Source of the DNA: Odontocerum albicorne
Lineage: Eukaryota > Arthropoda > Insecta > Trichoptera > Odontoceridae
Direction of reading: 5' to 3'
DNA: 64,000 nt
Assembly: GCA_949825065.1 (NCBI GenBank)
Contig: OX463865.1
Coordinates: forward strand, 16,879,763 to 16,943,762
A program made the translations under genes and the position numbers. This document shows positions 9,807 through 20,605 of this stretch, one piece after another. The notes beneath the pieces were generated by a model. That model worked only from the letters and a program-made list of their open reading frames with translations. It was not told where the DNA came from and did not search any database. Every line of letters begins with the position of its first letter. The stretch's first letter is position 1.

Positions 9807-10384
9807 ATATGTATATGGGGACAAGAAGTTGATGCTTGCGTCCAAAATATGAATATATTTTCGCGTCTGCATACGTTTAAGAAAACATATTTGGTAAGAA
9901 AACCGAAAAAAAACTTCCGATATGTGATAGTAAGACATTCGACTTTAGGTGTATTGTAAATTTTGATAAGATCTACAAAAAAACACTCTCTTTGAGTGGT
10001 ATGCACATCCCAATAACACTTAGAGGGAAACAATTCCATGTCACAGGACCAGCAACGGCTAAAGTCCTGTCACAATATCGATGAAGAAGAAATCAACCTC
10101 ATAGTCCTCTCCGAAGCAACATTTATCAGAAAGATTCGCTTTTGAATCTGTGTAAAAAGCTTCGAATTATATTCCCGTTTAAATTTTTTTTAAACTTGAA
10201 GAAAAAAGGCGTGAATGAAATAGGTGCGATCAACTATAGACTTTTTTTATGGTGTATTATTTTAATTTTTATACATTTTAAATAATGGATGTTTAATTTG
10301 CCAAACTACCTAATAGTTTTTTAATAAAACTTTATACAAACCCCATCGTTTTATTCCTAAGCTCAATTTTTTTTTATTTTTAGA
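9807..10384. other. AT-rich, no gene seen
   Basis: The segment 9890-10040 resembles a decayed LINE C-terminus on the minus strand (LIKIYNTPKVECLTI), but it is too weak to call. The rest shows nothing. Confidence 0.35.
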
Positions 10385-10740
10385 ATCTGTCAATAATAGT
10401 GTGTTAAAATCCTGAGTTAGAGCGCCCTTGAGGAGAGTCTGCTATCCAAATCCTGAGTTAGAGCGCCCTTGAGGAGAGTCTGCTATCCAAATCCTGAGTT
10501 AAAGCGCCCTTGAGGAGAGTCTGCTATCCAAATCCTGAGTTAGAGCGCCCTTGAGGAGAGTCTGCTATCCAAATCCTGAGTTAGAGCGCCCTTGAGGAGA
10601 GTCTGCTATCCAAATCCTGAGTTAGAGCGCCCTTGAGGAGAGTCTGCTATCCAAATCCTGAGTTAGAGCGCCCTTGAGGAGAGTCTGCTATCTAAATGGC
10701 GCTATATACATTTTCCTTTTATTATAATTATTGTGTTTTC
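10385..10740 (+). repeat. 41-bp minisatellite of 7 units grown inside SINE2
   Basis: Seven units of exactly 41 bp start at 10411, 10452, 10493, 10534, 10575, 10616 and 10657 (cctgagttagagcgcccttg and onward). They are almost identical; I see one G-to-A change in the third. The flanks continue as SINE2: 'aataatagtgtg' before, and 'aaatggcgctatatacatttt' after, matching the copy at 35700. The seed is single in every other SINE2 copy. Confidence 0.95.
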
Positions 10741-10929
10741 CGTCAAAATTTACCTTTCAAAATATCCGAATTGGTTAGTAAAAAACAATAAAAAACGTTG
10801 ATTATCGCTCCTTAAAATTTAAAACCTCTTGAATTGGCACAAAAAGCCTGAGGTTTGTCATTAATATTTTGGTGATACTACCACATGTGAAAAGGTAACA
10901 ACACTCGCGTACTAGCTTGTTAACAAATT

Positions 10930-11065
10930 AACTATTTTGAGTATCATCGGAAATCGAACTTGAGTCCACCGAATGGAAGCCAAGTTACTTACGAATAAAA
11001 CCACAAAGATCATCATTGAAAATAAATATATATTTTTATGTAAGAAACCAAACGTTGCGGTTTCA
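10930..11065 (-). mobile_element. tRNA-like SINE head(s)
   Basis: On the minus strand 10935-11015 shows 'ttcgtaagtaacttggcttcc' and the B-box-like 'caagttcgatttccgatg'. On the plus strand 11045-11080 has another B-box-like 'gcggtttcaattctcgtcg'. Two decayed heads may abut in opposite orientation. Confidence 0.35.
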
Positions 11066-11164
11066 ATTCTCGTCGAAACTTTTTTTTTCGAAAATGGTTA
11101 CTAACTGATTTTTACTTGAACATTTTATACTTCATTAACGCCAAGTTAAACTTTATTCAATATT

Positions 11165-11575
11165 ATGTATCTTCTTCTTCTCAGTGTCATGTCAGGTCCC
11201 CCCAACGTTGAATATCACCTGAGAGAAGACATCTTTGTCCCCAGCATCCCGAAAAAGATCTCCAACGCTCCTTGTACTCGTATCAGTCTTATGCCAGTCC
11301 AATCACGTACCTATATTGCGGAGCCAGGAGATTTGCCTCCTGTCAACACCTCTTCGGCCTTCTATTTTGCCTTGGATGATCAGGTGCAGTAATTTGTACT
11401 TTGCTCCTCTAAGTACATAACCCAAGTAGTACACCTTTCGGATTTTAATATTAGTGAGCAACTCTATATTTTGGTTCTTTGAAGAACCTTTGCGTTGCTG
11501 ACCATATCCATCCAGGGTATCCGTAGCATTCTCCGGTGCATCCACACTTCGAATGCTTCCAGTCGGTTCATACTA
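11165..11575 (-). pseudogene. LINE-B (RTE-like) C-terminus
   Basis: Minus strand reads, with frameshifts, EAFEVWMHRRMLRIPW-like sequence, ELLTNIKIRKVYYLGYVLRG, KYKLLHLIIQGKIEGRRGV, RRQISWLRNI, then DWTGI and a tail ending at a (GAA)n run (11168-11180 as cttcttcttc). This is the C-terminus of the family annotated in insects as endonuclease-reverse transcriptase. The 3' microsatellite is shared with the copies at 42090 and 58440. Confidence 0.8.
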
Positions 11576-11579
11576 CCAA

Positions 11580-11815
11580 TTTATAATTATGTATACAGAA
11601 TATAAATTATACAGACTATTGAGTATACAACTTATAAAGTATACAAATTATATAGTGGATTTTTAAGTATACAGATTATAAAGCATAATGATTTTTAAGT
11701 ACACAGGTTATAAAGTATGAAAGATTTTTAAGTATACAGTTTGTAAAGTATGCAGATTATTAAATTAATAGACAGTTACGTTATAAATTATACAGATTAT
11801 AAAATGAACAGGATA
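11580..11815 (+). repeat. Degenerate 'aagtatacagattata' tandem array
   Basis: About a dozen diverged units of 15-25 bases built from 'aagtatacagattata' and 'aattatacag'. They begin directly upstream of the LINE-B piece. No coding content. Confidence 0.75.
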
Positions 11816-11819
11816 TTTC

Positions 11820-12690
11820 ATTTATTTTATTTATTATTACACATGACAAGAAATATACTCATACATAATTTGCGAAAAACCAACAGGTAATTTAATTTGG
11901 ACATACCTTATTTTAATGGATCTGGGTTTGTCGCCTTTCATTTGTCGTATCCCCAGTAAACTAGGCTTTTGCCTGTGTGGCGTTCGTCGCGGAATATTGT
12001 TGCATACATACGGTCAATGACCGATGAGATTCCCATTCCTCGACAAATTTAAATAAATAGTCCAAAGTACATACGCCGTCCATTCAAGTCCAAAGATCAC
12101 CCGCCGGACAGTCATCCCGTAGCGAGCGGACCGGACTACATACTAGAGAGAGAACGCACCACGCTGTCTCGGAGGTTCCGTAAATAGATTGTTACCTACA
12201 ATACTATGATTGACCATTTCTGCATGCACAGAAGCGAGATAGAAGCATATCGCGGGTGCACTTCCGCGCCCATTCTGAAATGTTATTAATACCTACGTAC
12301 TATCAAAAAAAACTATTCATTCACTCTCTCCTTCCGCATTGCGATCTAACGTGTTTTATTTATTTATCAACAATCATAATCATCATATACCTTTAAGGGA
12401 CATTTCCCTAAACCTGTATCTCACTGAGTATATTCGGCATGAAAAAATAAATCGATACTTCTTTCCGATTTTTGATTACACAAAAACAAAACCCCGTTGC
12501 ACGTTCTCATCAACCTGACAAACAGTGACACTCAATTACAACTGGAAACATCATGCGCAATCAAACTCTTCACACATCATCACTCCAGAAAGACCAAACC
12601 TGTTCATCCCATAATATACCGCACACAATCATAAGAATTAAAACAAAAGTAAAACCAAAAATGAACCCAAAAAACTATAAGCTACTGCAT
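11820..12690 (-). mobile_element. LINE-R 3' piece, split by an insertion
   Basis: Positions 11820-11977 and 12413-12690 together match, in order, the copies at 39230-39620 (minus) and 40757-41280 (plus, reverse complement). Shared words include 'gacaagaaatatac', 'atggatctgggtttg', 'cctgtatctcactgag' and 'ataatataccgcac'. The 3' end carries an (AAAT)n run. No protein is recognised, so the LINE label rests on the simple-repeat 3' end. Confidence 0.65.
11978..12412. mobile_element. About 435-bp insertion of unknown type inside LINE-R
   Basis: The other two LINE-R copies lack this stretch. It is flanked by CCTGT at 11973-11977 and again at 12413-12417, a possible 5-bp target-site duplication. 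The left part is GC-richer ('atcacccgccggacagtc', 'gtagcgagcggaccgg'). The right part ends in AT-rich 'tttatttatttatcaac' and 'ctttaagggacatttcc'. No coding frame and no clear inverted ends were seen. Confidence 0.6.
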
Positions 12691-12744
12691 CATAAAATAT
12701 CGTATAATTGCAGATATGTAGATGAGCGTTACAGGAAGACAACA

Positions 12745-12815
12745 TAAACAAATCGAACCCAAGACCACGAGTGAAAGACAATCATCTCACCAACTAAGCA
12801 ATGTGAGGCACCAAT
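12745..12815 (-). mobile_element. tRNA-like SINE head
   Basis: Minus strand: 'tgcctcacattgcttagttggtgagatg' (A-box-like) and 'gtcttgggttcgatttg' (B-box-like) 30-35 bases apart. The acceptor stem does not close, so a functional tRNA is unlikely. Confidence 0.5.
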
Positions 12816-13695
12816 TCAATAAAATTCTTTTACTCATCCTTTTCATGAAAGCTCTTAAATAATAACAAAAAAAAAATAAAAAAAGACAAATATATTTCAT
12901 TAAAATACGATAGATTTTAATAACGTCACGTACCCACCGAATAAATCTGGCTGTGCCGTACAGTCGAGGGCATTTATTTATTTCTGCCTTTTGTGAGAGA
13001 GAAAATATATGCAATACATCTCTCTCAAGAGCTATACTTATACTTGCTTGCCGATGGATGAGAGAGAGGATGCTTTTAGTCAGGGGAAAACGTTGGAAGG
13101 AGTGAGATAGATGATATCAAGTCAAAGCGATTGCGAAAACTGAATGTATTTTATAATTATAAATATACATTTTTTAAGTTTTTAATTACGCAAGTAAACT
13201 GTCAATAAAAAATCCAAATAATGTGTAGAAATTATTTTATCTGCAAAAAAGATTGAAATTAATGGTTACACGATTCAATTACGTAGAAAAGAATTACACG
13301 TGATAAAATTACACAGCAAAAATTAGAGAGAATGAGTTTTGAACAAAAATATACGTCTGGAATGAATAGCGTAAGGGATGGAGGTACTCGTAAGTTGGGA
13401 AAATAATGGCAGTAAGTGTATATTTTAAAATTTTCGACTTAAGGAAAAATAAGTATGTAGCATTAAAAATAGAAGAGCATGTATGAAGATATGCATGAGT
13501 GTGTATCAAATATTTTTTGTGTAAAAAATAATCCGTGGAGCTCTGTCATATTTGCCTACTTCAACAAGGAAATTACGTGATTTGTATGTTTTTCAAATAA
13601 AAATTATTGGGTTAAAAAAAAACTCTTTTGAACTTTTTTATAATATATATTTATTATTTTTTTTTGTTTTTATAATATATATTTATTATATATAT
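12816..13695. other. AT-rich, no gene seen
   Basis: Only short frames. 13640-13690 is a poly(T)/TATA low-complexity stretch. Nothing coding is supported. Confidence 0.45.
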
Positions 13696-13704
13696 TTATT
13701 TACT

Positions 13705-13905
13705 CTTTTCCAAGCCCAAGGAAGACGTAGCGTGGGCAGACCAAAGCTCAGGTGGATGGATGGGGCAGAGTGATACAAGCGTGATTGGCATCAGGGGCTG
13801 GAGGAATGCATCCCAGGATAGGAGGGAATGGCGACGACTGCTGGAGGAGGCCGGGGCCCACAATGGGCTGTAGTGCCATTGATTGATTGATTGATTGATT
13901 TTGTT
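13705..13905 (+). pseudogene. LINE-E C-terminal tail with (TTGA)n end
   Basis: QGRRSVGRPKLRWMDG is followed, after a one-base frameshift at about 13770, by IGIRGWRNASQDRREWRRLL and EEAGAHNGL, then stop. This is a basic GRPKxRWxDG tail of a LINE polyprotein. The 3' end is a (TGAT)n run at 13877-13902, a plausible LINE terminal microsatellite. It is far more GC-rich than the flanks. Confidence 0.8.
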
Positions 13906-15405
13906 AACATGGTACATCAGGTAACTTATTGCGATACAGCAATTTCTTTCAACCAACCAGCTTATTTCGGATACGTGAAAATCTATACATTTATGACAGA
14001 TTATACATTAAAAGAGTATTTATGTAAATTCAAGCTAAAAATTACTTATCTCAGAACAATAATGCAAGGACGAGAATAAAAGAATTCGTTCTAGGATAAG
14101 GAAAGGGATAGAGGAAAATCAGAATTAAAGAGACTTCTGATGAATATATTTTTTCAATTCTCTTTTCATTCTTGTCATCATCACTGTCACGCTATGTCCT
14201 TACTAAGGTTGGCAGAGAAAACAGATCTCCAATTCATTCAATCCTGGCATACATATTTTGCTTCTGCCAAATCCATACATCGCATGCATACTCGCATAAT
14301 ATAACTTTTAATTTTGGCCTCTTTTGAAATCTTTCATGAATTTAATTTAATTTAATTTATTTATTTAATGAGTCATTGTAAAATAATTTAACGGGCTTAT
14401 TTCAAGGTGGCGATCTCTTCCAACCAACTAGATTAAAGATCGCACACATCTGATAATTCTGATGTTCAAAATTAAATGTTCCTCTAATATACTTATTTCA
14501 AGATAATATAATTTTAGTCATTGGATATGGTTCGATTCGCCAGTATTGGTTGGGAATTTAAATTCATCGACGCATATTAAATCTATTTTTCAATAAAACG
14601 AGATATACTGAAAAGTTTATTCGGAAAAGTGCTTTGTGAAAAAAGTGGAAAAGAAATAAAAAAATACCTCGAAATGTATTTGAAAATTGAGAGGAAGCGA
14701 ATTGTAGAAAATGAGAATGGATATGGAAGAGATGGATTCATATGTCACAGAAGCTGAAAAGAAGTGCGATCTTTATATTTCAGGCCTGAAAACTGCTTCT
14801 GGCTACTGAAAGCTTCTGGCAATTAAAATGTGCAGAAGTTTCTTATTTAAGGCCAACTATTTGAATACTTATGTATTTGTATAATAATCTACTACAATAA
14901 TAGGACTAAATTAAGAATAAGGGAGCAAATACTATAAAACAGAGATGGCCAAAGATCTAATTGCGAAGCAATTTTTGATCGATTGCGGATGTATTCGTAA
15001 TATGGCATGCGATGTTGCTAAATCTCATTACGCGCATGCACGCACTTGTCAAAGCAGTCAGCACCTGTTTACCCTCGGAGTGTGTTGTCATTTGGTTCCC
15101 CTCCTGTCTTTCTCCCGATGAGCATACAACTTTATAATTAATTCTACCATTCAGCGTATTTCGCAATCGATAGGAATAAAATATATTGACTTTTTAACTT
15201 TCTAGACTGTAATGAAAAAGTATACATTCCTTTCTTTAAAGAATTCAAAGACCCTTCCAATTAAAATGAAGAATTGAAAAAAATCTAAGATTTTAATGTA
15301 AGAATACTCGTATTCTTTTAACATTTATTTAAGAAAATATGAAATTAAAAATTCAAGTGTACCAAATGTTATTAACACACAAAAATGTGTTTAAAATACC
15401 TGATT
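13906..15405. other. AT-rich; two LINE/SINE-type tails, otherwise nothing
   Basis: Positions 13915-13965 and 14385-14445 carry antisense copies of the shared tail ('gcgat...tcttccaaccaac'). 14060-14140 weakly resembles the antisense LINE-A UTR. Between 14450 and 15400 I recognise nothing. Confidence 0.45.
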
Positions 15406-15409
15406 TACA

Positions 15410-15700
15410 ATCACTTCCAGTGACTACCGAATCATTCAAAGTCTGCTAACTTTTAGCTAAAAATGCAACTTATGAACTTAATCTAACATAAACCTCACCT
15501 AACTTTTAGCAAAAAAAATTTAAGTCATTTTCTAATGAACTTAATCTGACATAACTTAACCTAGCTTTTAGCTTAAATGATAGTTATTTTCTGATGAATC
15601 TAACTTAACTTTTAGCAAAAAATCTAAGTTATTCTCTGATGAACTTAAATCTAACACAACCTAACCTAACTTTAAGCAAAAAGAATGTAAGTCATTTCTG
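15410..15700 (+). repeat. Degenerate tandem repeat with 'aacctaacttttagc'
   Basis: About four units of 60-75 bp sharing 'aacttttagc', 'taagttatt.tctgatgaacttaa' and 'atctaacataacctaac'. 'cctaacctaac' at about 15660 resembles the insect telomere motif TTAGG read in reverse, but it occurs as only two repeats within a longer unit, so it is not telomeric. Confidence 0.7.
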
Positions 15701-15999
15701 GTGGAGATTTTATAAAGGAAGCTTTCATGGAAATTTCCCGAAAATAACGGAGTGTTATATATTTATGTGCTACATTCCACGAATTTGATTGGTAGATCAA
15801 GACAATATTTTTTTTTTACGTAAAAAGCCAATCGCAACAACAAATGAGTTGGCCACACCTGCTATAAAACATTGCAATCTCAAATGCAATTTAGCCTTTA
15901 GTTTGATTAAATATTCTTATATGGCGAGATCAAATAAATCAGGAAAACCGAAGGATCTTCTTTAGCACTCTTTATAATGTTGCAAATATTCCTGCTTAC

Positions 16000-16725
16000 T
16001 AAATCCAAAATTTTACATGTGCAATCTCTACTCTTTCCAAATTTGAACTATGCAGACGTCTGTTATTTGGATATTATGATGCAACAGCTGAATGAATATC
16101 AGCGTTTTCAAAATACCTGTATAAGATTTATTATTTATTCTGAGAAAGTACGATCATATCAATTCATACCAGAAGGCACTCACCTGGTTGAACGTGAGAA
16201 ATATATCTATTGTATAATATTCTTAACTACCCCGCCGCCCCTCTTATCTCACAGAAAGTTTTAGCGTCTTTCCGATCGTCGTCTAGCGCTACGCTCAAAC
16301 ATAGGTTGTTTATTTGCCTTCACAGTTCACCGCTCTTATTTTTTTACGTCGTTATTTACTGTTGATGCATTGAGACTCTGGAACCAGTTACAAATCAATG
16401 TTTGTCTCGCACCGTTCTTGGCATGCTTTAAGAAGCGACTGAAAAAACTCTTCATTTCTAGTCAGTAATATAACGTGTTTCGTTCCACATTTTATTTTTC
16501 TCTCCATCATCCCTTCCTTTTCGTTTGATTGATACTATCTCACTTTTACTTTTATTATTTATGCGTTCATAAATTTCATAAAGATGAATAATCATTTAAA
16601 TATTTTTTGCGACTATGTAACTTGCTTTATTTATTTTTGTATGGTCGGTTGGAAGGTATTTCCACCTGACGATAAGCCCGCCAGATGTTTTTATTTTTTA
16701 TAATGAAGTTTTGATAAATAAACAA
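16000..16725 (+). mobile_element. LINE-A, old diverged copy
   Basis: Encodes HVQSLLFPNLNYADVCYLDI and QLNEYQRFQNTCIRFI, then breaks. Later it matches 'ggcatgctttaagaagcgactg', the CT-rich UTR and the tail 'ggttggaaggtatttccacctg'. Its small 3' frame is destroyed. It is the most diverged LINE-A copy here. Confidence 0.8.
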
Positions 16726-16758
16726 GCATTCACCATCCATGATACAGATATATGAAGA

Positions 16759-16958
16759 ATTTGTAATTTGTTTTATCAAATACTGTTTATGCCACTTTTT
16801 GTAACGGTATAACCCTACCCGTTTCAAGGCATTCCCCTTATCATCAGAAGAGCACAAACAAGACTTGACCCTGATGATGAGGTGAAAGCCTTGAAACCAG
16901 TAGGGTTATACCGTTACAAAAAGTGGCATAAACATTGTTTGATAAAACAAATTACAAT
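16759..16958. repeat. PLE-like repeat, inverted pair (200-bp palindrome)
   Basis: Two PLE-like units face each other: 'attgtaatttgttttatcaaa' at the left mirrors 'tttgataaaacaaattacaat' at the right. The centre is 'gcacaaacaagacttgacc'. The right unit carries the motif 'cctgatgatgaggtg', 'ccttgaaacc', 'tagggttataccgtt'; the left unit carries its complement. The label refers to Penelope-like elements and is inferred from motif order only. Confidence 0.85.
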
Positions 16959-17149
16959 TACTAAATAGCTTAATTCCTCGAAGGTTTATTTGACATATCA
17001 AAAAAGGCTTTAGATTATTTTATATCTGTGAAATATCAACCCCGATAAATTATTAAAATGGACAAGCCTCCTGCGTCCTAATTTGTTATATACTAGACTC
17101 CACCCGGAGACTTCGAAAAAAATAAAGTGGGGCATCGTATTGTTTAAAA

Positions 17150-17297
17150 TTCGTCGTTGCTGGACCTCGAAGTCGACGATTTCCTCACCATTCCAACATC
17201 AATTCAGTTGGAAAGTGAAGCTGTGCTGTGGAGTTCTCTTTTCTTTTTCATCGTTTTTAAGTCAGTAACCCGCTGGATGGCAAAATACTTATCTTTT
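17150..17297 (-). mobile_element. SINE1 3' part
   Basis: 'gatttcctcaccattccaac', 'atcaattcagttggaaagtg' and 'agctgtgctgtggagttc' match the antisense 3' body of SINE1 at 34360-34420 and 41440-41500. It runs directly into a PLE-like repeat at 17297. Confidence 0.65.
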
Positions 17298-17376
17298 GGT
17301 GAAAGCCTTGAAATCTGTAGGGTAATACCGTTACAAAAAGTGGAATAAACAGTGTTTGATAAAACAAATTACAATA
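17297..17376 (+). repeat. PLE-like repeat, partial
   Basis: Holds 'gtgaaagccttgaaatctg' through 'aaaaagtggaataaacagtg' to 'aacaaattacaat'. The CTGATGATGA start is lost at the junction with SINE1. Confidence 0.8.
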
Positions 17377-17494
17377 TTTTAACCCTCCACAATGTTAATA
17401 CCTTAACTATAAATAATATATAAATGAAGAGTATGGGATATTGTTCCCAAAGAAACTTTTGACAAAAATAAAGTTGGAAATTCTAGCACGTACG

Positions 17495-17950
17495 AATGTG
17501 GCTTCAACAAGTTAACGTTGAATATTTTATAGTTATATTACTAATAAGTACTGTGTACCTATTTATTGATCAACTGTTAAATCTTTGAAGCGTTATGTGT
17601 TGAAACTTTGAATTATCTAGAATGATCATTTTTTTAAATTGATTTTATTACATTGACTTACTCGTATATAATTTCATATCGATAAGTTGAAAATTTTAAA
17701 ATATATACTAATGTGGCTTCAACGAGGTAACGTTGAATATTTTATAATTATATTACTAATAAGTGGTGTGTACCTATTTATTGATCAACTGTTAAATCTT
17801 TGAAGCGTTATGTGTTGAAACTTTGAATTATTTAGAATTATAATTTTTTATATTGATTTTATTACATTGAATCGTATAATTTTATATAGTTTGAAGCAAC
17901 AAATCATCCTAGTGTTATTTTAAATAGGTGGATTCCCTATTTAAAATAAC
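17495..17950 (+). repeat. 215-bp tandem duplication ending in a hairpin
   Basis: Units start at 17495 and 17710 ('aatgtggcttcaac') and share 'gtgtacctatttattgatc' and 'aagcgttatgtgttgaaac'. After the second unit, 17914-17928 (gttattttaaatagg) and 17936-17950 form a perfect 15-bp hairpin. A diverged relative lies near 1110-1240. No protein. Confidence 0.8.
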
Positions 17951-18056
17951 AACAAAGTAGCGTTTGTATCGAATCAATAACAATATTTCAGGATATTCAA
18001 ACTATCTAATACTATAGACGAGTAGTATACATAAACGAGTAAATTAATTTCACCAT

Positions 18057-18515
18057 TATTTATTTAATTAATTAACGACACAACAGTGTCTTTATATACA
18101 AATGAACATGTGACAGGTTATAAAGTACTTAAAATTATTAACAAATAATACAAAAATTTATCTTAAACTAACATTAAGATACAAAAAGCAGTAGTAATAA
18201 TAAATTAGTCATCGTTTTAAAATTATTTAATAATCTTTGAGAATTTTATGGATAGATTTTGAGGTATAGAAAACACATGGCCTCATTAGTAGAACGAGAT
18301 GCAAGTTGTTTTGCAGAATTAAAACCTTCATACATGTTGATGCAGGGTTACTCAACTCCAGAGGCAAAGTATTGTCCTTAGTGTTTGGTTTATATTACGT
18401 TATTTATATTAATAAAGGAGAGCACAAAATTAGTAGCTATTTCTAAATATTGTTATGATATTCTGGTGAATACTATATATAATTATATTAAAAATATATA
18501 AATTGTTGCAAACCT
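18057..18515 (-). mobile_element. LINE-I 3' piece
   Basis: Same-orientation copy of 5815-6300. It shares 'aattaacgacacaacagtgt', 'gcctcattagtagaacgaga' and 'gcagggttactcaactccag'. Small indels. It lacks the coding part present in the other copy. Confidence 0.75.
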
Positions 18516-18727
18516 CGCTGGTGTGTTATTCACGATAATGATTCTGTGTGTTATTCACGATATAATAGAGGAAAAGTGTCTATACTTTTTATTGGTTATA
18601 GTACTAAGGGGAAATAGGGCTAGAAGGGGAGAAGAGGATATATTTAATTGATTTGGGGTGATATATTATTTATAGTTAAGGCATTAACACTATGGAGGCT
18701 TAAATACTCGTACATTTAATTTTTTTC

Positions 18728-18890
18728 AGCAAACACTGTTTATTCCCATTTATGTAGCGGTAGAAACCTGCCGGTTTAGAGGTTTTCACCTTATCATCAG
18801 TGGAACGCAAACAAGTCTTGTTTGTGCTTCTCTGATGGTGAGGTGAAAGCCTTGAAATGGGTAGAGTTATACCGTAACTTAAAGAATATT
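18728..18890. repeat. PLE-like repeat, inverted pair, diverged
   Basis: The left unit (antisense) runs from 'aaacactgtttattccca' to 'cttatcatcag'. The right unit runs from 'ctctgatggtgaggtg' to 'gggtagagttataccgt'. The centre 'gcaaacaagtcttgtttgtgc' is itself a palindrome. Same architecture as 16759-16958 but with many substitutions. Confidence 0.8.
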
Positions 18891-19970
18891 ATTTGTGATA
18901 CTTAAGGTTTTTTTTTTGCGTTATGTAAAAATATTTTTTTAATGCTCTAATGGGTTTTTAAAATCATTTTCTGAATTACAAAGTTCCACAAAGTGACGCT
19001 AGAGCTATTGAAATCATTATTATTTATTTAATTTATCTCAACGAAAAATACAATTTAACTTTCACCTTTTCAGTAGACAAACTTATATGTAAATCCACAC
19101 TATGGCCAAGTTCCGTTGTTTTATTATTGATGTTTCATCCTCATAATATATTTTAACTACGGCACTGTGGAATAAAATATTTGGCATGACAGGTTTACAA
19201 GGAACGTGTTGCCTGACAAGCCGAATTAGTTCCAGACTCTCTTGTGAATATCGAAAAAAAAAATTAGAAATTCAATCAAAAGGCAAACTTGATACGAATA
19301 TCAACTAACAAATTTCATCAAAAGTTTTTCAAGTGAACTTCAGCAAAATAATATTTCAGCACAAGAGGATTTCAGGCTGTTTCAGTATCCTGAAAGATTC
19401 TTCGATCTTGTCAAAGCGTCTCCAAGTCTTGTAAGGAAGCCTGTATTAATATGTTTTAAGAGAATTTAAGGATATAGAACCTGCCTGATTGCTGGGTAAT
19501 TTCGTATGAAGAGCTCTTGGGGGAAATTGAATATTGATTGGTATAAGGAACAGTTTGCTTTTGATGCGTGGTGAAATGAGGGAATATTGGCGAAATATTA
19601 GAATAATTTAATAATTTTTCGCCAATATAAAAGTAGAGAGAGTGGTGACTTTGCAATATTAGATGTTATGACAAGAAGAAAATTTTCGATAGTTTTTTAT
19701 GCGTACACAATAATTTATCTGTCGGGCTATACATACAACACTTATGTTTTATACTTTATATTATATTTAAAGTTAAAAAGTTAACACTTTGAAGGTTTAA
19801 AGATATTCTTATTTATTTAATTTTTTTTTACTTAATATTGATCTAAAGTCAAGTTTAAGTGAATATTTAAGTTATAAAAACAGTTTTATATCAAACTAAC
19901 AACAGTAGTTTACACTTTTGTTTCACATAGTAAAACCTGTACGGATTATTTGTATGATATTTCTATAAGT
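18891..19970. other. AT-rich, no gene seen
   Basis: Only short frames; the longest (19456-19656, minus) has no recognisable motif. A purine-rich direct word pair near 19560-19630 is the only structure seen. Confidence 0.45.
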
Positions 19971-19971
19971 C

Positions 19972-20050
19972 TGTGGCCGTGCCGTTCACGCTAAGCAAGC
20001 GGGTGCTATAGGTTCGATCATTGGCAGATTCACTTCTTAACTAGTTTTAT
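19972..20050 (+). mobile_element. tRNA-like SINE head
   Basis: 'gtggccgtgccgttcacgctaagc' gives an A-box-like start and 'gctataggttcgatcattgg' a B box, spaced as in a tRNA. There is no closing acceptor stem. The body downstream is unrecognised. Confidence 0.5.
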
Positions 20051-20454
20051 TCTCAGACCGTTTATCTGAATTTAAGTTTTTTCTGTAACTTGTATACTGT
20101 TAATTGTAAACTCAATCAGTGCTAATATAAAGCAACGTCAAATTATCAATTTGTCTTGAAACTTTGATTTCCTTGTCATCGAAACTTTTGTATTTGATCT
20201 GTCTATTTTACTGTATTCTTGCTGAAGTGCAAATATTGCCCACAATAAACCAATACACGCACGGGCGTCATCCATCGTTAATATAACTACGAATCACACT
20301 TGATCACGAGGGATTGCCTTTCGTGATTTCTATGATGCAATATCTTCCTACCAACCAGAAAGATGTTTAAAGAAGTTTTAAGTAAAAACTACAGTAGAAT
20401 CCTTTTTTTTTTAAATGGGTTCTAACGAGAATCCATGTTGAAAAACAGGTGTTT

Positions 20455-20605
20455 TTTTCTGACTAGATCACGAAGGTCGTCTTCTTATCACGACAGGTGC
20501 GTTAATATCACCTTCTCTAGAAAGGAAGAAAGATAATTTTATATAGCGCAGTTGAGAGTGAACTCTCCTCAAGGTGTTATATCTTGAGCCTTGAACCTAC
20601 TTATA
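20455..20605 (-). mobile_element. SINE2 copy
   Basis: Antisense match to 35690-35805: 'gactagatcacgaaggtcgt', 'atcaccttctctagaaaggaag', 'tttatatagcgca' and 'gaactctcctcaaggtgttat'. It shows the 3' body plus the part that seeded the 41-bp array. Confidence 0.7.

Noticed and set aside
12745..12815. A functional tRNA gene on the minus strand
   Set aside because: A- and B-box-like words are present, but the acceptor stem does not pair and no clear anticodon loop forms. The same applies to the other tRNA-like heads, which fit SINE promoters better.
15640..15675. Telomeric TTAGG repeat (cctaacctaac)
   Set aside because: Only two tandem copies, embedded in a 60-75-bp degenerate unit.
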